Below, piece by piece: positions 58,771 through 64,000 of a stretch of DNA of 64,000 bases. Origin of the DNA: Glycomyces luteolus. GTDB lineage: Bacteria; Actinomycetota; Actinomycetes; Mycobacteriales; Micromonosporaceae. Location: assembly GCF_027622875.1 (NCBI RefSeq), contig NZ_JAPZVP010000003.1, positions 295,818 through 359,817 on the forward strand, read 5' to 3'. The translations under genes and the position numbers were made by a program. The number at the start of each line of letters is the position of its first letter. The stretch's first letter is position 1. The notes below the pieces were generated by a model. The model saw only the letters and a program-made list of their open reading frames with translations. It was not told where the DNA came from and made no database searches.

Positions 58771-58839
58771 CCCGTCCGCCCCGGGACGCGCCGCCCGTCC
58801 GCCCCGGGACGCGCCGCCCGTCCGCCCCGGGACGCGGCG
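58771..58839. repeat. Three tandem copies of a 23-bp unit
   Basis: A GC-rich unit starting CCCGTCCGCCCCGGGACG repeats at 58771, 58794 and 58817 without spacers; the last copy diverges in its final bases. It lies between the two divergent arabinoxylan genes, upstream of both promoters. The function is unknown. Confidence 0.85.
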
Positions 58840-58873
58840 CCGCGGGACCGACCGACGAAATCACATCGATCTA

Positions 58874-58903
58874 TTTACATGCGGCGAACCGTCTGGCTAT
58901 CCT
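58874..58903 (+). promoter_or_regulatory. Promoter of the GH62 gene
   Basis: TTTACA and TATCCT are separated by 18 nt, placing transcription start near 58910, about 90 bp before the ATG. Confidence 0.6.
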
Positions 58904-58934
58904 GTGTGTACACCTCACGTTTCGGCCGTCGGGC

Positions 58935-58971
58935 CGAAACTTTCGCAGACCCTGATGTTGTTAGCGCTAAC
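58935..58971. promoter_or_regulatory. Operators of the GH62 gene: CGAAACTTTCG and GTTAGCGCTAAC
   Basis: CGAAACTTTCG (58935-58945) is a perfect palindrome of the same class as at the xylanase. GTTAGCGCTAAC (58960-58971) is a perfect 12-bp palindrome of LacI-operator form. Both lie between the predicted start of transcription and the ATG, suggesting control by two repressors. Confidence 0.72.
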
Positions 58972-58987
58972 CACACAGTGGACTTGA

Positions 58988-60487
<1,500 letters not shown>

Positions 60488-60504
60488 ACCCGACCCGACC
60501 GGCG

Positions 60505-60529
60505 GGCCCCGAGCAGAACGCTCGGGGCC
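60505..60529 (+). terminator. Terminator of the GH62 gene
   Basis: GGCCCCGAGC and GCTCGGGGCC form a perfect 10-bp stem with a 5-nt loop, 17 nt after the stop. Confidence 0.82.
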
Positions 60530-60592
60530 TGTCCTGCTCGTCCGCCGCTTGAAACCCGTCCCGGCGGGAATTGCGAGACTTTGGTCCCTTCC

Positions 60593-61027
60593 CTACTCCG
60601 CAGCCCTGACCACCACCACCGGGCAAGCGGCGTGAGAGACGCAATGCAGGCTGACCGATCCGAGGAGCGCCGCCAGGCCGCCGCGGCCCCGACTGCCGAC
60701 CACCAGAAGGTCGGCTTCCTTCGAGCGCTCGACCAGCGCCTTCGGCGGATACCCCATCTCGGCCACGGGAACGACCACCGGAACGGTCCGGTCGCCGTGG
60801 ACCTCGGCGACCGATCCTTTCAGGGCCCGCTCGGCCGTCTCCGCGAAGCGCTCACCCGGGAGGACCTCCACCGGTGTCCCGTAGGTGGTCGGGATCTGCC
60901 AGGCGTGGAACGCTTCGACCACGGCGCCGGTGCGCTCGGCGTACGCGATCGCCCACCGCAGTGCCTTCAGTGAAGGGGGCGAGCCGTCGACGCCGACCAC
61001 GACTCTTTCACTCTCGTGCTCCGCCAT
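60593..61027 (-). CDS. Universal stress protein (UspA family)
   Basis: The 144-residue single-domain protein begins with RVVVGVDGSPPSLKALRWAI and ends with the ATP-binding loop VVGSRGRGGLAALLGSVS followed by HAACPVVVV. This type binds ATP and is linked to dormancy and redox stress in actinobacteria. The ATG at 61027 has GGAG at good spacing. It is followed in the operon direction by no gene before the GH62 terminator; the PPOX gene lies 102 bp upstream in the same orientation. Confidence 0.93.
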   Translation of the reverse strand: MAEHESERVVVGVDGSPPSLKALRWAIAYAERTGAVVEAFHAWQIPTTYGTPVEVLPGERFAETAERALKGSVAEVHGDRTVPVVVPVAEMGYPPKALVERSKEADLLVVGSRGRGGLAALLGSVSLHCVSHAACPVVVVRAAE

Positions 61028-61129
61028 CGTTGTCTCCTTCACTCGCTCAGGAGTCGCAATCAGTGCCGCATTCCTGCGATCCAGGGGCCATGGCCACCGA
61101 ACGGGCCCACGGCCCGCAGCCGATAAACG

Positions 61130-61543
61130 TCATTCAATGGTGAGGCGCAGACCGGTCACTTCCTGAGGCGTGATGGCGATGACCATGTCCAACGGGTATT
61201 TCATCCATGTCTCGACCTGCAGCGCGAGCTGCTCGGAATGGGGTTCGTCGGAGGCATCGACGGCGGTGCCGGTGACGAGCACGCTCCACCCGAGCCGACT
61301 GCTCGGTTCGATCTCATCGGCCTGATAGGCCACCTTCAGACCCACGTGCCCTCGTAGGGATTTCGCCAGCGCAGAGGTATGACGCGTGTAGACGATGATC
61401 CGGCCGTCGACCACGACGTGGTTCAAGGGCCTGATGGTGGGAACGCCGTCGGAGACGAAGGCGACTCGCCCGAACTCGGCCTGACCGAGCAGCCCGAACG
61501 CAAGCTCCGGGTCGAGCGGGACCGGGACTCGCTGATTTTCCAT
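61130..61543 (-). CDS. PPOX (split-barrel flavin-binding) family protein
   Basis: The 137-residue protein has FGLLGQAEFGRVAFVSDGVP, RPLNHVVVDGRIIVYTRHTS and SRLGWSVLVTGTAVDASD, the order seen in short PPOX proteins (COG3467-like). They bind FMN, F420 or heme. AAGGAG precedes the ATG at 61543. Together with the universal stress protein gene downstream it resembles the DevR/DosR-type dormancy gene sets of actinobacteria; that link is inference. Confidence 0.88.
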   Translation of the reverse strand: MENQRVPVPLDPELAFGLLGQAEFGRVAFVSDGVPTIRPLNHVVVDGRIIVYTRHTSALAKSLRGHVGLKVAYQADEIEPSSRLGWSVLVTGTAVDASDEPHSEQLALQVETWMKYPLDMVIAITPQEVTGLRLTIE

Positions 61544-61994
61544 CGCCACTCCTTCGGGACGATCCGGGACGCACCGGATGAGTCCGCCGACAGCAGGATT
61601 CCTGACCGAAGGCGCTCGAACTCCGCGACGAGGGCGATCACCTCTCGTGGTCCGACCGTACCAAGGATCGAGGAGCACGGCCGTTGAACGTTTGAACGCT
61701 CACGCCCGAACCATCCCACCACCTGCGGGAAAGTCGAACTGTCCCAAGGCCGCCCCCGGCCAAGCCCTCGGGACCGCCAACCCAGGCGGATCCGCACCGA
61801 CACCGACTTCCCCGTTGTAGCGGAGGGTGGCAAACCCAAAGGACCGACCAGGCCTCACCGACCGGGACGGCTCGTTCGAGCCGAAGATCGTGCGCAAGCG
61901 GCGACTCCGGCCGATGCCGCATTCCCGCCGGTGTTTCGCCTTGTGGTCGGTCTCCTGCGGACGCAGACTGGCAGCACGAAGAAGGAGATCGACT
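61544..61994. other. Intergenic region without a supported gene
   Basis: This 451-bp gap separates the divergent PPOX and small secreted-protein genes. Open frames here lack the codon bias of neighbours. Two direct TTGAACG copies (near 61684-61697) are the only pattern noted. It presumably holds both promoters. Confidence 0.6.
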
Positions 61995-62375
61995 TTGTTC
62001 ACAAGATTCGCCAAGCGCGCGCTGGTCGTCAGCGCCGCCATGTCGGCCATCGTCCTTGCCGCATCAGGGCAGGCCCATGCCGCCAACGCTTACCTCCTCC
62101 TGAGCGATCGCGACGGGCGCCAGCTCGGCACCATGACCCACTACGACGCGGAGACGGACCGCTTCACGGTCTGCGACACGCAGAGCGAGGGGCGCAACGT
62201 AACCGGGAAGCTCTATGCGGAGGGCGGTGACACTCCCCTACTGACGATCACCGACGGCTCGGACGCCGGCTGCGATTCCAAGACCTACGATCTCCGCGCG
62301 GGGAGAACCTACGAGATGTTGATCTACCTGGGCGGGGAATGGGAGTTCTGGCGCACTATGAAGATCACGGAATAA
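61995..62375 (+). CDS. Small secreted protein of unknown function
   Basis: The 126-residue protein begins at a TTG with AAGGAGATC ideally spaced before it. A signal peptide (FTRFAKRALVVSAAMSAIVL, cut after AHA near residue 28) precedes a mature part of about 98 residues with the strand-rich pattern AYLLLSDRDGRQLG, CDTQSEGRNVTG, and two cysteines that could form a disulfide. No known domain was recognised. The mature protein is acidic and ends WRTMKITE. It is followed by two strong hairpins. Confidence 0.75.
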   Translation: MFTRFAKRALVVSAAMSAIVLAASGQAHAANAYLLLSDRDGRQLGTMTHYDAETDRFTVCDTQSEGRNVTGKLYAEGGDTPLLTITDGSDAGCDSKTYDLRAGRTYEMLIYLGGEWEFWRTMKITE

Positions 62376-62405
62376 GGTCGGGGCCCTCAGTCCCCTCATG
62401 CGAAC

Positions 62406-62446
62406 TTCTAGAGGCCGGTAACCCTGCGGGTCACCGGCCTCTAGAA
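62406..62446 (+). terminator. Hairpin 1 after the small secreted protein gene
   Basis: TTCTAGAGGCCGGT and its complement form a perfect 14-bp stem, with an inner AACCC/GGGT pairing. Confidence 0.8.
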
Positions 62447-62452
62447 CTGTGT

Positions 62453-62479
62453 TCGGGCAGTCGGTAACCGACTGCCCGA
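62453..62479 (+). terminator. Hairpin 2 after the small secreted protein gene
   Basis: TCGGGCAGTCGGT and its complement form a 13-bp arm pair separated by a single base, so the real loop is a few bases shorter in the stem. It follows hairpin 1 by 6 nt. Confidence 0.75.
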
Positions 62480-62549
62480 CCACATTCATGACTATCAATT
62501 CAATGTGATTCCTCGCCTTCGGCGTTTAGCATCGCAGAACGGTTGGCGC

Positions 62550-63092
62550 TCAGTCAATCTTGGTGTAGTAGTCCTCGCTGAAGGTGGGATCTTCGAGCGC
62601 GTAGGGGTAGAGCTGAAGTTGCGAGTCCTTGTCGGTGAAGAGCAGGCTTCCGCCCACTCCGCCTTGTTCGGTGTCGATGCTGAGGTATTCGCCCTGGTCG
62701 GATTCGACGCAGGTGGGGCTGCGGTGTTTGCTTCCGTCTGCGGCCTCGCCGTAGATGCTCTTGCAGAGCAACCAAGTTCCCTCGACCGGTCCCTCCGGTG
62801 CGTTGCCATAGGTGCGCTCGCTGAACGTCGAGGGGTCGGCTGTGAGTATGCCGTCCTCGTGGAACTCGATGGTCTCTCCGTGCCCGTTCTCCCAGAGCCC
62901 GACCACCTCGTCATATGGGACCGGGTCTTCGGGAGGGTCCTGGACCGGAGCGGCGAATCCGCAAGCGCCCAACGCGAGGACGGCTGCAGCGGCGAGCACG
63001 ATTCGAGCGCGGCCCAGCAAGCGGGTGGTGCGCTTCGATGTTCGGGCGATGTCGCTTCCGTCGGGTTCGGGGAGGTGGCCGGGGGCTTCCAT
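62550..63092 (-). CDS. Putative lipoprotein
   Basis: The roughly 180-residue protein has an unusually long, polar n-region, then RIVLAAAAVLALGAC with a lipobox ending at Cys44. The mature domain begins with GLWENGHGETIEFHEDGILT, a pattern seen in lipocalin-like extracytoplasmic proteins, and has one Cys pair (LLCKSIYG, PTCVESD). The function is unknown. The ATG at 63092 was used; a later start nearer the hydrophobic segment is possible. Two TGAACNNGTTCA palindromes lie upstream. Confidence 0.75.
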   Translation of the reverse strand: MEAPGHLPEPDGSDIARTSKRTTRLLGRARIVLAAAAVLALGACGFAAPVQDPPEDPVPYDEVVGLWENGHGETIEFHEDGILTADPSTFSERTYGNAPEGPVEGTWLLCKSIYGEAADGSKHRSPTCVESDQGEYLSIDTEQGGVGGSLLFTDKDSQLQLYPYALEDPTFSEDYYTKID

Positions 63093-63133
63093 CGTGGCTC
63101 CATCCGAGTAGCACTGCCGAACTGGCAGTATTT

Positions 63134-63185
63134 TGAACACGTTCACTTTACAGCGCAACCATACACTAGTAATTGAACCTGTTCA
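63134..63185. promoter_or_regulatory. Paired TGAACNNGTTCA operators upstream of the lipoprotein gene
   Basis: TGAACACGTTCA (63134-63145) and TGAACCTGTTCA (63174-63185) are two palindromes with identical arms, 40 bp apart centre to centre (about four helical turns), in an AT-rich stretch. They lie 42 bp and more upstream of the ATG at 63092. Confidence 0.7.
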
Positions 63186-63233
63186 GAACTGTCCGCGAAC
63201 CTCAGATGGAATACGCCCTGCCCTGCCTCACAG

Positions 63234-63395
63234 TCAGGGCTTCCAGGCCGGGTCCTGGCCGATGAAGGCGGCGCGCGCACGGCAGCGCTCCTCCCCCAGG
63301 TCGGGGTCGCGGCCGAGGGCGGCCTTGGCGAGGTCCCAGGATTGCATCGGGGTGCCGGCGGTGGGGAACTTGTCGATCGCTTCGTCGACGGTCAT
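63234..63395 (-). pseudogene. C-terminal fragment of an unknown protein
   Basis: About 53 codons (MTVDEAIDKFPTAGTPMQSW, then DLAKAALGRDPDLGEERCRA) have the strong GC third-position bias of a real gene and end in a normal stop. The frame stays open upstream, but codon bias is lost beyond about 63412 and no ribosome-binding site is found. It is therefore probably the 3' end of a broken gene; a very short intact gene cannot be excluded. Confidence 0.45.
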
Positions 63396-63485
63396 GTCGC
63401 CGGTGTGCGGATCGCTGTGGCCCCGTCCGGCAGGATCGTCGAGGAACCTGGACCGCCCTCCACCGACGCCTGGCCCTCGCCATGA

Positions 63486-63683
63486 TCGCGATACACCCTC
63501 GCCGAAGCTCACGAGATCGCCCGCGCCGCTTGGGATCCCGCACGCCACCTGCCGCACCGACCTGACCAGGTCGTCCCGGCCGACCTGCCGCCAGGCCCGC
63601 CCAGTACCTACGAGATCCGCGCCTGCCTCGCCGTCCTCATCGCTAACATCCCACCCGATCCCAAAGCACACCAGGGCCACTGA
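63486..63683 (+). pseudogene. C-terminal fragment of an unknown protein
   Basis: The frame opens right after a TGA and reads YTLAEAHEIARAAWDPARHL, PHRPDQVVPADLPPGPPSTY, then EIRACLAVLIANIPPDPKAH. Codon bias is strong but there is no start codon at the beginning. The neighbouring frame upstream reads TWTALHRRLALAMIA, which could be the preceding part after a frameshift. The fragment lies head to head with the 63234-63395 fragment. No family was recognised. Confidence 0.45.
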
Positions 63684-63740
63684 TCGATCTTGCGACGCTG
63701 CGAGCTCGCCCGAGCCCGATGGCATCACCACCAAACCCGC

Positions 63741-63941
63741 CTACGCCTCGTCCTCACCGCATGACACACCGCGAAACCCGGACAGCACTGCTCGGAGGGC
63801 TGCCTTTAAGTCTGAGCGCACCTCGCCGTAAGTCACACCCTCACCGTAACAATTCTCGACGTCGACCCGGCTCAGACTCGAATCACCCTCGCGCACACGC
63901 CAATGCCCGCCGGCGAAGGTGACGGAATCGATCCCCGCCGA
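63741..63941 (-). other. Open frame with weak coding signal near contig end
   Basis: A 67-codon frame reads VTFAGGHWRVREGDSSLSRV, then DVENCYGEGVTYGEVRSDLK. It has no convincing start codon or ribosome-binding site and only moderate codon bias. It may be the 3' part of a gene interrupted by the contig end, or noise. Confidence 0.25.
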
Positions 63942-63964
63942 TCAGCCGCTGAAGACAAGACGGG

Positions 63965-63998
<34 letters not shown>

Positions 63999-64000
63999 CG

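Noticed and set aside
58771..58839. CRISPR-like repeats
   Set aside because: The 23-bp units are directly abutting with no spacers, only three copies exist, and no cas genes are present.
61130..61678. Longer PPOX protein starting at 61678
   Set aside because: The extra 45 residues lack family similarity, while the ATG at 61543 has a well-spaced AAGGAG.

Overview
The window is high-GC DNA (roughly 70 % by eye) with strong GC bias at third codon positions, many GTG starts, frequent ATGA/GTGA start-stop overlaps and long shadow frames. Its families (EACC1, nSTAND1-WD40, GntR-TetR fusion, CBM13 xylanase, GH62, Tat-exported PhoX and GH43, NarL/DesK two-component pair) point to a mycelial, soil-type actinobacterium of the Streptomyces/Glycomyces/Micromonospora kind. 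No rRNA, tRNA, transposase, integrase or CRISPR array was seen. The window ends in a 33-G homopolymer that looks like a contig-end artefact.

Layout. 1-2672: minus-strand genes for an OsmC-like protein (cut by the window edge), an AlkZ-like HTH_42 protein, an NmrA-like reductase and an SRPBCC protein. 2802-4298: a two-gene EACC1 plus caspase module whose caspase ends in two DivIVA-type repeats; this is the strongest candidate for an unusual biological-conflict system. 4407-12013: a PPOX protein, a TetX-like flavin monooxygenase facing a GntR-TetR fusion regulator, a TetR/epimerase pair with a clear operator, a DUF4190 protein, a polysaccharide deacetylase, proC, DUF1990 and GNAT genes. 12166-15656: a membrane-anchored solute-binding/VWA protein overlapping a second solute-binding protein, with no transporter. 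15658-29147: GNATs, a membrane protein, a two-component system, a methyltransferase, a heterodimeric ABC exporter with one degenerate ATP site, a large TPR protein, a nucleotidyltransferase-like protein and DinB proteins.

Hemicellulose genes are spread over 29291-60487: an intracellular GH10, GH127, a sugar ABC importer with a LacI regulator, GH43-CBM42, secreted GH10-CBM13 and GH62-CBM13. Five of these glycosidase genes have GAAA-N-TTTC-type palindromes in front of them, and LacI-type palindromes also occur, so a shared arabinoxylan response is likely. The two CBM13 modules are encoded by 360 bp of identical DNA in inverted orientation. Between them lie a PhoX phosphatase with a PHO box, a DHFR-like/DUF1772 pair facing a TetR gene, a very short P450 overlapping a PEP-mutase-family gene, a TRM11-like methyltransferase, a 1435-residue nSTAND1-WD40 protein with an N-terminal hydrophobic region, a CBS protein and several oxidoreductases.

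The last 3.5 kb hold a universal stress protein, a PPOX protein, a small secreted protein followed by two strong hairpins, and a lipoprotein preceded by a double TGAACNNGTTCA site. Beyond these are gene fragments without proper starts, suggesting a decayed or rearranged end.
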